Assembly (NCBI GenBank): GCA_035495435.1
Contig: DATJFV010000054.1
Coordinates: 1-64,000 of the forward strand
Direction: 5' to 3'
DNA: 64,000 nucleotides
Source: JBDSKH01 sp035495435
GTDB lineage: Bacteria > Actinomycetota > Actinomycetes > Actinomycetales > Microbacteriaceae
Positions 1 to 8,949 of the stretch are shown in pieces. Every line of letters starts with the position of its first letter. Within the stretch, counting starts at the first letter, position 1. The translations under genes and the position numbers were made by a program. The notes under the pieces were generated by a model that was given only the letters and a program-made list of their open reading frames with translations, was not told where the DNA came from and ran no database searches.

Positions 1-1443
1 CTCGCGGTTGGCGGCGAGCGCCGGGTCGGTGTCGGGCTCGTTGTGGAACTCGCGCGTCGTCTGCGGCAACTCGGGGTGCAGCCGGTCCTGGGTGCGGCGC
101 GGGGCGGGCAGGTCGAGGTCGAGGGCGGCGAGGGATGCGGCGAACCGGTCGCGCTCGCGGGCGTAGATTCCGCTGTCGTCGAGCTCGAACAGGCCCGACA
201 TGAAGTTCTCGGGGCTGGCGTTCTCCTCCAGGCGCCGCACCAGGTAGCTGATCGCAGCGTCGAACTCCTCGGGGTGCACGACCGGCGTGTACAGCAGCAG
301 GCCGCCCGTGGTGGCCCGGACCGCATCCGCCTGGGCCGCCGCCATGCCGAGCAGCATCTCGATCTCCATGCGACCGGTCACGCCGCGGCGCTCGGCGAGC
401 AGCCAGGCGAACGCCAGGTCGAACAGGTTGTGCCCGGCGACCCCGATGCGCACCGCGTCGGTGTTCTCGGGGGTGAGGGCGCGCACCAGCATGCGCTTGT
501 AGTTGGTGTCGGATTCCTGCTTGCTCGACCAGGTCGCCAGCGGCCAGTCGTGCACGGTGGCGTCGACGCGTTCCATGGCCAGGTTCGCGCCCTTCACGAT
601 GCGCACCTTGATGCCGGCGCCGCCCGCCGCCTTGCGTGCGCGCGCCCAGCCGGTGAGCGCCTGCAGAGCCGCCACGGCATCCGGCAGGTAGGCCTGCAGC
701 ACGATGCCCGCCTCGAGGTGCTGCATCGCCGGCTGCTCGAGCAGGCGGGTGAACACCGCGATGGTGAGGTGCAGGTCGCGGTACTCCTCCATGTCGAGGT
801 TGATGAACTTGGGGGTCTTCGAGCGCGCGGCCTGCTCGTAGAGCGGGGTGAGGCGCTCGACGACGCGGGCGACGGTCTCGTCGAAGCCCCACATCGACAG
901 CTGGCTGGCCACCGACGAGACCTTGATGGAGACGTAGTCGACGTCGTCGCGGGCGAGCAGGTCGCGGGTGCCGCGCAGGCGCCGGGTCGCCTCGCGCTCG
1001 CCGAGCACCGCTTCGCCGAGCAGGTTGATGTTCAGCCGGCGGCCGTCGGCGCGCAGCTTCGCGAGCGTGCTGTCGAGCTTCTTCGGGGTGGCGTCGACGA
1101 CCAGGTGGCTGACCATGGCGCGCAGCACGCGCCGGGCGATCGGGATGATGAGCCAGGGGAACAGGGTGGCGAATCCGCCGCCGATGGCGATCGCGGCGCG
1201 CAGATACCAGGGCAGGAACCGCGGGATGCGCTTGGAGATCTGCTCCAGCTTCTTGCCGGCGACCCGCAGATCCTCGGGGCGCATGACCCCGTCGACGAAC
1301 CCGAGGGTGAACTCCAGGCCGCGCGGGTCCTTCAGCACGCCGGCGAGCCGCTCGGCGCTCGGGTCGGGCTTGGCGGTCTCGGATGCGGCGAGCCACTTCT
1401 TGACGAGGCTCTCGACCTCGTCGACGGCGGGGAGGTCGGTCAT
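1..1443 (-). CDS. putA: Bifunctional proline dehydrogenase / glutamate-semialdehyde dehydrogenase PutA (5' part only)
   Basis: Oxidises proline to P5C with FAD and then, in the missing C-terminal half, glutamate semialdehyde to glutamate with NAD+. The gene runs off the left edge; 481 codons are present from an ATG at 1441-1443. The visible part is the FAD-binding PRODH barrel: EMLLGMA lies near residue 360, and FHNEPDTDP just inside the edge is the stretch that in bifunctional PutA leads into the aldehyde dehydrogenase domain. A hydrophobic stretch at about residues 75-100 may touch the membrane. A LysR regulator is divergently encoded 103 bp away and is the obvious candidate controller. That the full gene is bifunctional is inferred from the linker sequence, because the dehydrogenase domain lies outside the window. 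Confidence 0.9.
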   Translation of the reverse strand, partial: MTDLPAVDEVESLVKKWLAASETAKPDPSAERLAGVLKDPRGLEFTLGFVDGVMRPEDLRVAGKKLEQISKRIPRFLPWYLRAAIAIGGGFATLFPWLIIPIARRVLRAMVSHLVVDATPKKLDSTLAKLRADGRRLNINLLGEAVLGEREATRRLRGTRDLLARDDVDYVSIKVSSVASQLSMWGFDETVARVVERLTPLYEQAARSKTPKFINLDMEEYRDLHLTIAVFTRLLEQPAMQHLEAGIVLQAYLPDAVAALQALTGWARARKAAGGAGIKVRIVKGANLAMERVDATVHDWPLATWSSKQESDTNYKRMLVRALTPENTDAVRIGVAGHNLFDLAFAWLLAERRGVTGRMEIEMLLGMAAAQADAVRATTGGLLLYTPVVHPEEFDAAISYLVRRLEENASPENFMSGLFELDDSGIYARERDRFAASLAALDLDLPAPRRTQDRLHPELPQTTREFHNEPDTDPALAANRE

Positions 1444-1534
1444 GGTGGGGGTCGCGGTCGGCACGCAGACAGTCTGCGCCGCACAACCCGTCACGAAAAG
1501 CGACGACTTATGCACGGTTTCGTTCGGTTCTGCT

Positions 1535-1540
1535 TAGCAT
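1535..1540 (+). promoter_or_regulatory. -10 box TAGCAT of the LysR gene
   Basis: TAGCAT ends 6 nt before the GTG at 1547, so the transcript probably starts at or very near the start codon (leaderless). No convincing -35 is visible. The 103-bp gap to putA would also hold the LysR binding site. Confidence 0.4.
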
Positions 1541-1546
1541 TGCCGA

Positions 1547-2434
1547 GTGATCGACCTGCGCCGCCTCACCCTGCTGCGCGAGCTGCACCATCGGGGCACG
1601 ATCGCCGCCGTGGCCGGGGCGCTGTCGTACTCGCCATCGTCGGTGTCGCAGCAGCTGTCGCAGCTCGAGCGCGAGGTGGGCGTGCCGCTGCTGGTGAAGT
1701 CGGGGCGCCGGGTGCGCCTGACCCCCGCCGCCGAGCTGCTGGTCACCCACACCGGTGATGTGCTCGAGCGGATGGAGGCCCTCGAAGCCGCCCTCGCCGC
1801 CGCCGGGGACGCCCTGGCGGGCACGGTGCGGCTGGCCGTGTTCCAGTCGGCGGCGCTCGGGATCGTGCCGCAGGCGCTGACGCTGCTCGGCGAGCGCTAC
1901 CCGGCACTGCGGGTCGAGATCACCCAGCGCGAGCCCGAGAGCGCGCTCGCCGCGGTCTGGGCGAGGGAGTTCGACCTGGTCGTCGCCGAGCAGTATCCGG
2001 GGCATGCGGCCCCCCGTCTGGCCGAACTCGACCGCGAGCCGCTGTGCGTCGACCGCATCCGGCTGGGGGCGGCGGATGCCGGGGTCACCGCGATCGCGGA
2101 TGCCGCGCACTCGGCGTGGGTGATGGAACCGCGCGGCACCGCATCCCGGCACTGGGCCGAGCAGATGTGCCGGGTCGCCGGCTTCGAGCCCGACGTGCGG
2201 TTCGAGACCGCCGACCTGCAGGCGCACATCCGGCTCGTGGAGTCGGGGCACGCGGTCGCGCTGCTGCCCGACCTGGTGTGGGGCGGCGCGACGCCGAGCG
2301 TGCGCACGGTCGATCTGCCGGGGGAACCGCGGCGCGAGGTCTTCACCTCGGCCCGCCGGGTCGGTGCCGACGCCGCGATCGCCGCCTGCCGCGCCGTGCT
2401 GGCCGAAGCGGTGGAGCACCTCGGCCTCACCTGA
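1547..2434 (+). CDS. LysR-family transcriptional regulator
   Basis: A 295-residue one-domain regulator of normal LysR length. The N-terminal winged helix-turn-helix covers about residues 1-60, with the recognition segment SPSSVSQQLSQLEREVG. The remainder is the periplasmic-binding-like effector domain. GTG is chosen as start because it gives the standard MIDLRRL N-terminus and follows a TAGCAT box by 6 nt. The gene is divergent from putA, so local control of proline catabolism with proline or a derivative as inducer is likely by analogy with other LysR/target pairs, but this is inference. The effector domain by itself does not reveal the ligand. Confidence 0.85.
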   Translation: MIDLRRLTLLRELHHRGTIAAVAGALSYSPSSVSQQLSQLEREVGVPLLVKSGRRVRLTPAAELLVTHTGDVLERMEALEAALAAAGDALAGTVRLAVFQSAALGIVPQALTLLGERYPALRVEITQREPESALAAVWAREFDLVVAEQYPGHAAPRLAELDREPLCVDRIRLGAADAGVTAIADAAHSAWVMEPRGTASRHWAEQMCRVAGFEPDVRFETADLQAHIRLVESGHAVALLPDLVWGGATPSVRTVDLPGEPRREVFTSARRVGADAAIAACRAVLAEAVEHLGLT

Positions 2435-2444
2435 GCCGCCGGGC

Positions 2445-2475
2445 TCTTTCCATAAAGAAACTTTCCTGATACATT
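2445..2475 (+). promoter_or_regulatory. Putative promoter/operator of the ROK-sugar operon
   Basis: The short dyad AAAGAAACTTT (2454-2464) is followed by TACATT (2470-2475), which fits a TAnnnT -10 box. AT-rich sequence is rare in this window, and ROK regulators commonly bind A/T-rich dyads of this look. It lies about 80 bp upstream of the ROK gene, which has a good GAGGAGAG ribosome binding site. Confidence 0.35.
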
Positions 2476-2550
2476 CCTGCGCAACGTGCGGGCGGACACC
2501 CAGTACCGCCCGCACCCCCGTCCCCGCACCGTCGCGCACCGAGGAGAGCC

Positions 2551-3621
2551 GTGAGCACCGCCCCCGGAACACCGTCCTGGCTACGTGAGCGCAACGACCG
2601 CATCGCACTCGGGGCGCTCTTCGAGCACGGGCCCCTCACCCGCAACCGACTCGGCGAACTGACCGGCATGTCGAAGCCGACGGCCGCGCAGATGGTCTCC
2701 CGGCTGGAGCAGGCCGGTCTCATCGCCCCCGTCGGAGAGGTCAGCGCCGGCCGCGGGCCCAACGCGGTGAGCTACGGCGTACGCGCCGACGTCGCCCGCG
2801 GAGTCGCGATCGACATCCGGGAGCACGTCATCGCCGCCCAGGTGGTCGACGCCCACGGCACCGAGCACCCCGTGGTGGAGATCGCCACCGGCCCCTCCGA
2901 CCGCACACCCGAAGGCGACGTGCGGCAGGCCGTCGACGCCGCCACCGCAGCCGCCGGGGTCGACGCCGGCACGGTGCGCTTCGTCTGCATCGGCGTGCAA
3001 GCCGCCATCTCGGCCGACGGCGACCACCTGAGCTTCACCGACACCCTCCCCGGCTGGCCCGAGCTCGGCGCCCGGCACCGCATCGCCGACGCCCTCGGGA
3101 TCGAGGTCGAGCTGGGCAACGACGTGAACCTCGCCGCCGTCGCCGAACGGGCCACCGGAGCCTGCCGCGACGCCGACAGCTTCGCCCTGCTCTGGTTGAG
3201 CGACGGCCTCGGGGTCGCCGTCGACCTCAACGGAGCAGTGCACCGCGGAGCCACCGGCGGTGCCGGCGAGATCGGCTACCTCCCCGTGCCCCGCGGTGCC
3301 GACGCCGACGCGGAGGACCTCACCGACCTGGTCGGCCGCGGCGCGTTCGAGCGCCTCGACGACCTCGACGCCTACGCGGCGCGGGTGGCCCTGGTCGCCG
3401 CGCCCGTGATCGCCGTGCTCGACCCGGAGCTGATCGTGCTGGGCGGTCCGATCGGAATCTCCGGGGGCGACGATCTGGCGCGTCGGGTGTCCGCGCGGCT
3501 CGGCCGCACCGATGTGCGGCCCACAGCGATCAGAAGCCAGCCCGTGCTCGGCGGCGCCCGCCGCGTGCTCAGCCACACCATCCGCGCCCACCTCGAAGAC
3601 CTGATCACCGCAACGCCCTAG
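2551..3621 (+). CDS. ROK-family transcriptional regulator of the sugar operon
   Basis: A 356-residue NagC/XylR-type regulator. An N-terminal winged helix (about residues 20-70, LTRNRLGELTGMSKPTAAQM) precedes a ROK sugar-kinase fold with GGAGEIGYLPV. The Cys-rich zinc motif of active ROK kinases is absent at the expected place (PRGADADAEDLTDL), which suits a DNA-binding sensor rather than an enzyme. The start is GTG after a strong GAGGAGAG ribosome binding site. It is the first gene of a unidirectional operon with a lipoprotein binding protein, two permeases, a GH4 enzyme and a kinase, and probably represses it until a sugar or sugar phosphate binds. The ligand is unknown. Confidence 0.88.
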   Translation: MSTAPGTPSWLRERNDRIALGALFEHGPLTRNRLGELTGMSKPTAAQMVSRLEQAGLIAPVGEVSAGRGPNAVSYGVRADVARGVAIDIREHVIAAQVVDAHGTEHPVVEIATGPSDRTPEGDVRQAVDAATAAAGVDAGTVRFVCIGVQAAISADGDHLSFTDTLPGWPELGARHRIADALGIEVELGNDVNLAAVAERATGACRDADSFALLWLSDGLGVAVDLNGAVHRGATGGAGEIGYLPVPRGADADAEDLTDLVGRGAFERLDDLDAYAARVALVAAPVIAVLDPELIVLGGPIGISGGDDLARRVSARLGRTDVRPTAIRSQPVLGGARRVLSHTIRAHLEDLITATP

Positions 3622-3635
3622 GAGAGGAACACCAC

Positions 3636-4958
3636 ATGAAACGCAGCATCGCCGCGATCGCCGCGGTATCCGCAGTGAGCCTGCTCGCCGCCTGTTCCGG
3701 GCCGTCGAACCAGGAGATCGACCCGACCGCCCCCGCCCATCTTGAGGGAACGGTCAGCCTCTGGCACTTCTTCAGCGACCGTGAAGCCGACGTGATCCAG
3801 TCGGTGGTCGACGACTTCGAGAAGGCCAACCCCGACGTCACGGTCGACGTGCATTCCGGCCAAGACGACGAGAAGCTGCAGAAGGCCATCTCGGCCGGCA
3901 ACAACGTCGACGTCGGCATCTCGTACTCGACGGACATCGTGGGCGCCTTCTGCTCGTCGGGCGCGTTCCGCGACCTCGGCCCCTACATCGAGCGCGACGG
4001 CGTCGACCTCAGTCAGTTCAGCGACACCACCGCCAGCTACACGCAGTTCGAGGGCACCCGGTGCGCGCTGCCCGTGCTCGCCGACGCGTACGGCCTGTAC
4101 GTCAACGACGACCTGCTCGCCGCCGCCGGCTACGACCACGCGCCGAAGACTCTCGAAGAGCTCGAAGAGATGGCGCTCAAGATGACCACCTACAACCCCG
4201 ACGGCTCGATCAAGGTGCTCGGGTTCAACCCGCTGATGGGCTACTACGAGAACACTCCGACGAACTGGGCGCTGACCGTGGGCGCGACCTGGCTGAAGGA
4301 CGACGGAACCAGCAACATCGGCAGCGACCCGGCCTGGGCCGAGGTGCTGCAGTGGCAGAAGGCGTTCGTCGACAAGATCGGCTACGACAAGCTGCAGGCC
4401 TTCAGCGCCGGCATGGGGCAGGAGTTCTCGGCCGACAACGCGTTCCAGACCGGCGCGATCGCGATGCAGTTCGACGGCGAGTACCGCACCGCGTTCATCG
4501 CCGACCAGGCGCCCGACCTGAACTACGAGACCGCGCCGATCCCGACGCTGGCCGCGCACTCCGACCGCTACGGCGGCGGCTACGTCACCGGCAACATCGG
4601 CGGCATCGCCAAGGGTTCGAAGAACCCGGAGCTGGCCTGGGCGCTGCTGAAGTACCTGACCACCGACACCGCCGCCGTGGTGAAGCTCAGCAACGGACTG
4701 AAGAACGCGCCCACCACGAAGGACGCGCTGGCGAGCCCCGACCTGGAGGTGTCGCCGCAGTTCCAGACCTTCCTCGACATCGTGGCGAATCCGAACTCGA
4801 TGACGACCCCGCCGAGCAAGGTGGGCGCCGGCTACCAGCAGGCCATGGGCGACTACTGGAACAAGTGGCAGCAGGGCGACGGGGGCGACCTGACCGACGG
4901 CCTCGCCGGCGTCGACAAGGCGATCAACGACTCGCTGTCACTGGTGGAGGGTCCGTGA
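3636..4958 (+). CDS. Extracellular sugar-binding lipoprotein of an ABC importer
   Basis: A 440-residue family-1 solute-binding protein. The N-terminus is a lipoprotein signal with lipobox LLAAC, so Cys20 should be lipidated and the mature protein anchored outside the membrane. Typical features of carbohydrate-binding members follow, such as LWHFFSDREADV near the mature start and the ISAGNNVDVGISY segment. It begins 14 bp after the ROK gene, with AGGAGAGG ahead of the ATG, and is followed after 1 nt by the first permease, so translation is probably coupled. The companion GH4 enzyme suggests an oligosaccharide or disaccharide ligand. The exact sugar cannot be read from the sequence. Confidence 0.92.
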   Translation: MKRSIAAIAAVSAVSLLAACSGPSNQEIDPTAPAHLEGTVSLWHFFSDREADVIQSVVDDFEKANPDVTVDVHSGQDDEKLQKAISAGNNVDVGISYSTDIVGAFCSSGAFRDLGPYIERDGVDLSQFSDTTASYTQFEGTRCALPVLADAYGLYVNDDLLAAAGYDHAPKTLEELEEMALKMTTYNPDGSIKVLGFNPLMGYYENTPTNWALTVGATWLKDDGTSNIGSDPAWAEVLQWQKAFVDKIGYDKLQAFSAGMGQEFSADNAFQTGAIAMQFDGEYRTAFIADQAPDLNYETAPIPTLAAHSDRYGGGYVTGNIGGIAKGSKNPELAWALLKYLTTDTAAVVKLSNGLKNAPTTKDALASPDLEVSPQFQTFLDIVANPNSMTTPPSKVGAGYQQAMGDYWNKWQQGDGGDLTDGLAGVDKAINDSLSLVEGP

Positions 4959-4959
4959 C

Positions 4960-5925
4960 GTGACCGCGGTCTCGGAGCTCCGCCCCGGACTCCGGCGTTC
5001 GCAGCGTCGGCGCCGGCTCACCGCATACGGGATGCTGGCGCCGGCCCTGCTGGGCCTGGTGATCTTCTTCGTCTACCCGCTCATCGCATCCGTGGTGTTC
5101 AGCTTCACCCGGTACGACCTGCTGAGCGACCCGCAGTGGATCGGCCTGCGCAACTACGAGTACCTGTTCACGCAGGACCCGAAGGTGTGGATCGCGGCGG
5201 GCAACACGCTCTGGTTCGTGCTTCTGCTGGTGCCGGTGCGGATCGTCACGGCGCTGCTGGTGGCGATGCTGCTGGCGAGTGCACGGCGGGCGAGCGGGTT
5301 CTGGCGCACCGCGTTCTACCTGCCGGCGCTGGTGCCTCCGGTGGCGAGCGTGGTGGCGTTCGTGTTCCTGTTCAACCCGGGCACGGGACCGGTGAACACG
5401 ATCCTGCGCTTCTTCGGCGTGCAGGGGCCGCTGTGGTTCAACGACCCGGCGCTGGCGAAGCCGTCGCTGCTGCTGCTGGGCATCTGGGTGCTCGGCGACA
5501 TCATGATCATCTTCCTGGCGGCGCTGCTCGACGTGCCGCGTGAGCAGTACGAGGCGGCCGAGCTCGACGGGGCGAACGGGGTGCAGCGCTTCCGGTACGT
5601 GACGCTGCCGAACATCGTGCCGGTGCTGGTGTTCGCCCTTGTCACCGGTGTCATCGCCGCGCTGCAGTACTTCACCGAGGCGGCCGTGGCGTCGGCGGTC
5701 GCGTCGGGCAAGGCGACCGTCGGCGAGGGCGCCGGGCAGACGATCGGGTACCCCGACGACGCCCTGCTGACCTACACCCAGTGGATCTATGTGCGCGGGT
5801 TCAGCAACTTCCAGCTGGGCTACGCGTCGGCGCTGGCCGTGCTGCTGTTCGTCGTCGCGGCGCTGTTCCTGGTGCTGCTGCTGCGCCGGGTGAAAGCGTT
5901 CACGCCCGAGGAGGCGCAGGGATGA
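4960..5925 (+). CDS. Sugar ABC transporter permease (MalF/UgpA type)
   Basis: A 321-residue inner-membrane permease with about six transmembrane helices. The EAA loop that docks the ATPase is visible as YEAAELDGANGVQRFRYVTL, followed by P. GTG at 4960 is used, 1 nt after the stop of the binding-protein gene. It should pair with the next gene to form the channel. No ATP-binding subunit is encoded nearby. Actinobacterial sugar importers often share a distant MsmK/MsiK-type ATPase, which is the likely explanation here. Confidence 0.92.
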   Translation: MTAVSELRPGLRRSQRRRRLTAYGMLAPALLGLVIFFVYPLIASVVFSFTRYDLLSDPQWIGLRNYEYLFTQDPKVWIAAGNTLWFVLLLVPVRIVTALLVAMLLASARRASGFWRTAFYLPALVPPVASVVAFVFLFNPGTGPVNTILRFFGVQGPLWFNDPALAKPSLLLLGIWVLGDIMIIFLAALLDVPREQYEAAELDGANGVQRFRYVTLPNIVPVLVFALVTGVIAALQYFTEAAVASAVASGKATVGEGAGQTIGYPDDALLTYTQWIYVRGFSNFQLGYASALAVLLFVVAALFLVLLLRRVKAFTPEEAQG

Positions 5926-6749
5926 GGCGGATGTCACCGGTGACCTGGGTGGCCCAGCACACCCTGCTCGCTGCGCTGCTGGTGCTGTTCGCGGCACCCG
6001 TGCTGTTCGTCGCGCTCACCTCGTTCATGACCAACGACCAAGCGCTGACCGCGACCCTGTGGCCGAACCCGTGGAGCGTCGAGGCCTACGTCGAGGCGTT
6101 CGAACGCGTGCCGCTGCTGCGCTGGTTCGCGAACTCGGCGTTGTACGCGGTGCTGGCGACGGCGTTCATGCTGCTGAGCTCTGTGCCGGCCGCGTACGCG
6201 CTGGCGCGCATCCGGTTCCGCGGGGCGAACGTCATCTTCGTGGCCGTCGTGGTCGCGATGCTGCTGCCGCCGCAGATCACCGCCGTGCCGCTGTATGTGA
6301 TGTGGGTGAAGGCCGGCATGACCGGCACGCTGCTGCCGCTCATCCTGCCGAACCTCCTGGGCGACGCGTTCTCGATCTTCCTGCTGCGCCAGTTCTTCCT
6401 CACCATTCCGCGCGAGTACTCCGACGCCGCGCGCGTCGACGGCGCGAGCGAGTGGGGGATCCTGTGGCGGGTGATCATCCCGATGGCGCGCCCCGGCATC
6501 GCGGCCGCCGCGCTCTTCCTGTTCTTCAATTCGTGGAACGACTTCTACGGCCCGCTGCTGTACACCAGCGAGAACCAGGAGTGGTGGCCGGTGGCCTACG
6601 GGCTGGCGACCTTCCGCGGCAGCCACAGCACCAACTGGAGTCTGACCATGGCCATCACCATGCTGGTGATGATCCCCGTCGTGCTCATCTTCTTCTTCGC
6701 CCAACGCGTCTTCGTCGAGGGCATCACGCTGACAGGAGTCAAGGGATAG
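5922..6749 (+). CDS. Sugar ABC transporter permease (MalG/UgpE type)
   Basis: A 275-residue permease with six predicted transmembrane helices and an EAA-type loop (YSDAARVDGASEWGILWRVI). The open frame continues further upstream, but the ATG at 5922, overlapping the previous stop as ATGA, gives a normal N-terminus followed by the first transmembrane helix. It forms the second half of the channel with the upstream permease. Its TAG stop shares one base with the GTG of the GH4 gene, so the importer and the intracellular enzymes are translationally coupled. Confidence 0.92.
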   Translation: MRRMSPVTWVAQHTLLAALLVLFAAPVLFVALTSFMTNDQALTATLWPNPWSVEAYVEAFERVPLLRWFANSALYAVLATAFMLLSSVPAAYALARIRFRGANVIFVAVVVAMLLPPQITAVPLYVMWVKAGMTGTLLPLILPNLLGDAFSIFLLRQFFLTIPREYSDAARVDGASEWGILWRVIIPMARPGIAAAALFLFFNSWNDFYGPLLYTSENQEWWPVAYGLATFRGSHSTNWSLTMAITMLVMIPVVLIFFFAQRVFVEGITLTGVKG

Positions 6750-7990
6750 TGAAACTCACCGTCGTGGGGGGCGGCTCGACCTACACCCCCGAGCTCGTGG
6801 ACGGGTTCGCGCGGCTGCGCGACGTGCTTCCGGTGGAGGAGCTGTGGCTGGTCGACCCCGACCCGTCGCGCCTCGAGCTGGTCGGCGGGGTCGCGCAGCG
6901 CATGTTCGCGCGCGCCGGACATCCCGGGCGGGTGCGCACCACATCCGATCTCGTCGAGGGAGTCGCCGACGCCGATGCCGTGCTGATCCAGCTGCGGATC
7001 GGCGGCCAGGACGCCCGCCGGGGCGATGAGACCTGGCCGCACGAGGTGCACTGCATCGGTCAGGAGACCACCGGCCCCGGCGGGTTCGCCAAGGCGCTGC
7101 GCACGGTTCCGGTGGTGCTGAAGGTGGCGGATGCCGTGCGGGCTCATGCGAAGACGGACGCCTGGATCGTCGACTTCACCAACCCCGTCGGCATCGTCAC
7201 CCGCGCCCTGTTGCAGGAGGGTCACCGGGCGGTGGGGCTCTGCAACGTGGCGATCGGCTTCCAGCGCCGGTTTGCCGGGATGCTCGGCGTCGCTCCCGAC
7301 GAGGTCGCGCTCGGCCACGCCGGACTCAACCACCTCACCTGGATCCGGTCGGTCGTCGCCGGCGGCACCGACCAACTGCCCGCCATGTTCGACGCCTTCG
7401 CCGACGACACCGGGCAGCTCGAGATCGCCCGCCTGATCGGCGCGGTGCCGAGCTACTACCTGCGCTACTACTACGCCCACGACCGGGTGCTCGAGGAGCA
7501 GCTGCACGAAACCACGCGCGCCGAGGCGGTGCAGCAGGTCGAGCGCGAACTGCTGGAGCTCTACGCCGACCCGACCGTCGACACCAAGCCCGCCGCGCTC
7601 GAACGCCGCGGCGGCGCCTTCTACTCCGAGGCGGCGATCGAGCTGCTGTCGGGACTCGTGGGCGGCATCGACCAGACTCGGGTGGTGAACCTGCGCAACG
7701 ACGGCACGCTGCCGTTCCTGCCCGACGACCACGTGATCGAGGTTCCGGCCCGCGTCACAGCCGCCGGGGTCGAGGCGTTGCCGGTGCCGGCGTTCGACGA
7801 CGACATCCGCGGGCTCATCTCCGCCGTCGCCGGGTACGAGCGCCTCGCCCTCGACGCCGCCGTGCACGGCGGGCGCGACCGGGTGCTGCGGGCCATGCAG
7901 GCCCACCCGCTGGTGTTGCAGTACGACCGCGCCGAGAAGCTCACCGACCTGCTGCTCGCCCACAACAGGGAGCACCTCGCGTGGGCGTGA
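6749..7990 (+). CDS. GH4-family 6-phospho-beta-glucosidase-like enzyme
   Basis: A 413-residue cytoplasmic enzyme of glycoside hydrolase family 4, which cleaves phosphorylated glycosides by an NAD+/Mn2+ redox-elimination mechanism. Visible are the NAD-binding VGGGSTYTPELV at residues 6-17, the family block GQETTGPGGF, DFTNPVGIVT, the metal-ligand Cys in LCN, and His in GLNHLTW. The length is usual for BglT/CelF-type members. GTG at 6749 overlaps the permease stop by one base. The substrate should be a 6-phospho-glycoside, yet the operon has an ABC importer instead of a PTS, so phosphate must be added inside the cell, plausibly by the next gene. Subfamily specificity (gluco, galacto or GlcNAc) is not settled. 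Confidence 0.88.
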   Translation: MKLTVVGGGSTYTPELVDGFARLRDVLPVEELWLVDPDPSRLELVGGVAQRMFARAGHPGRVRTTSDLVEGVADADAVLIQLRIGGQDARRGDETWPHEVHCIGQETTGPGGFAKALRTVPVVLKVADAVRAHAKTDAWIVDFTNPVGIVTRALLQEGHRAVGLCNVAIGFQRRFAGMLGVAPDEVALGHAGLNHLTWIRSVVAGGTDQLPAMFDAFADDTGQLEIARLIGAVPSYYLRYYYAHDRVLEEQLHETTRAEAVQQVERELLELYADPTVDTKPAALERRGGAFYSEAAIELLSGLVGGIDQTRVVNLRNDGTLPFLPDDHVIEVPARVTAAGVEALPVPAFDDDIRGLISAVAGYERLALDAAVHGGRDRVLRAMQAHPLVLQYDRAEKLTDLLLAHNREHLAWA

Positions 7991-8949
7991 CCGACCACGG
8001 CCTCATCGTCGGCGTCGACGGCGGCGGCTCGAAGACCCACGCCGTCGCGCTGACCCTCGACGGCGAGCTCGTCGGGCGTGGGGACGGGCCCGGCTCCAGC
8101 CCGCACTGGATCGGGGTGGAGGCATCGATCGACATCGTCGATGCCGCCGTGCGCGCCGCGCTCGGCGGGGGCACGGCCGCCCAGGCCAACCTCTACCTCT
8201 CCGGGCTCGACCTGGAGGCCGAGGTGACGGCGTACACGGCGGCGCTGGTGCAGATGCCCTGGGCCGGGCCACGCACGGTCGTCGCCAACGACCTCTGGGC
8301 GCTGCTGCGCGCCGGCACCGAGTCGCCGGATGCCGTGGCCGTCATCTGCGGTACCGGCATCAATGCCGTCGGGGTGCGCGCCGACGGGGCAACCGTGCGC
8401 TTCGCCGCGCTGGGCCCTATCTCGGGCGACTGGGGCGGCGGATCGGGTCTCGGGGAGGAGGCGCTCTGGCACGCCGCCCGCGACGAGGACGGCCGCGGGC
8501 CCGCGACGCTGCTGCGCGATGCGGTGCTGCGCGGCATGGGCGTGTCGAGCATCGCCCGGCTCACCGAAGACCTGCACCTCGGCCGCCGGGCGCTCACCGA
8601 GCTGGCGGTGCTCTCACCCGCCGTGTTCGACGCGGCGCGGCAGGGGGATGCGGTGGCCGGCGCCCTCGTCGACCGTCAGGCGGCCGAGGTGGTGGCTTTC
8701 GCCCGCGCCGCTCTCACCCGCCTGGAGCTTCTCGATCGCGAGGTGCCGGTGGTGCTCGGCGGCGGCATCATCCGGGCCGGCGACGAGCGGCTGATGCGCG
8801 GAATCTCGGAGGGACTGGCGGCCGATGCTCCGCACGCCCGGATCGTGATCGTCTCCGCACCGCCGATCGTGGGTGCGGGGCTGCTGGCCCTCGAGTCGGC
8901 CGGCGCCTCCCCCGCAGCGCTCGACCGAGCCCGAGCAGCCCTCTCCTGA
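7981..8949 (+). CDS. BadF/BadG/BcrA/BcrD-type sugar kinase (N-acetylglucosamine kinase-like)
   Basis: A 322-residue ATPase of the hsp70/actin/hexokinase fold. Phosphate-1 (GVDGGGSKTHAV) is near the N-terminus, phosphate-2 appears as VICGTGINAVG, then SGDWGGGSGLGEEALWHA, and the adenosine motif is VVLGGGIIRAG. GlcNAc kinases and related sugar kinases belong here. The start is either GTG 7981 (10-nt overlap with the GH4 gene) or GTG 7987 (4-nt GTGA overlap). The position directly behind GH4 suggests it phosphorylates the imported disaccharide or the released monosaccharide. The stop codon lies within the stem of a hairpin that ends the operon. Confidence 0.85.
   Translation: MGVTDHGLIVGVDGGGSKTHAVALTLDGELVGRGDGPGSSPHWIGVEASIDIVDAAVRAALGGGTAAQANLYLSGLDLEAEVTAYTAALVQMPWAGPRTVVANDLWALLRAGTESPDAVAVICGTGINAVGVRADGATVRFAALGPISGDWGGGSGLGEEALWHAARDEDGRGPATLLRDAVLRGMGVSSIARLTEDLHLGRRALTELAVLSPAVFDAARQGDAVAGALVDRQAAEVVAFARAALTRLELLDREVPVVLGGGIIRAGDERLMRGISEGLAADAPHARIVIVSAPPIVGAGLLALESAGASPAALDRARAALS

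Noticed and set aside
43..1758. Long plus-strand open frame opposite putA
   Set aside because: A shadow of GC-rich codon bias: its translation is Arg/Gly/His-rich without family motifs, while the minus strand encodes PutA.
2581..3591. Antisense frame across the ROK gene
   Set aside because: Gly/His/Val-rich low-complexity translation, no start signal; the plus-strand ROK protein is clear.
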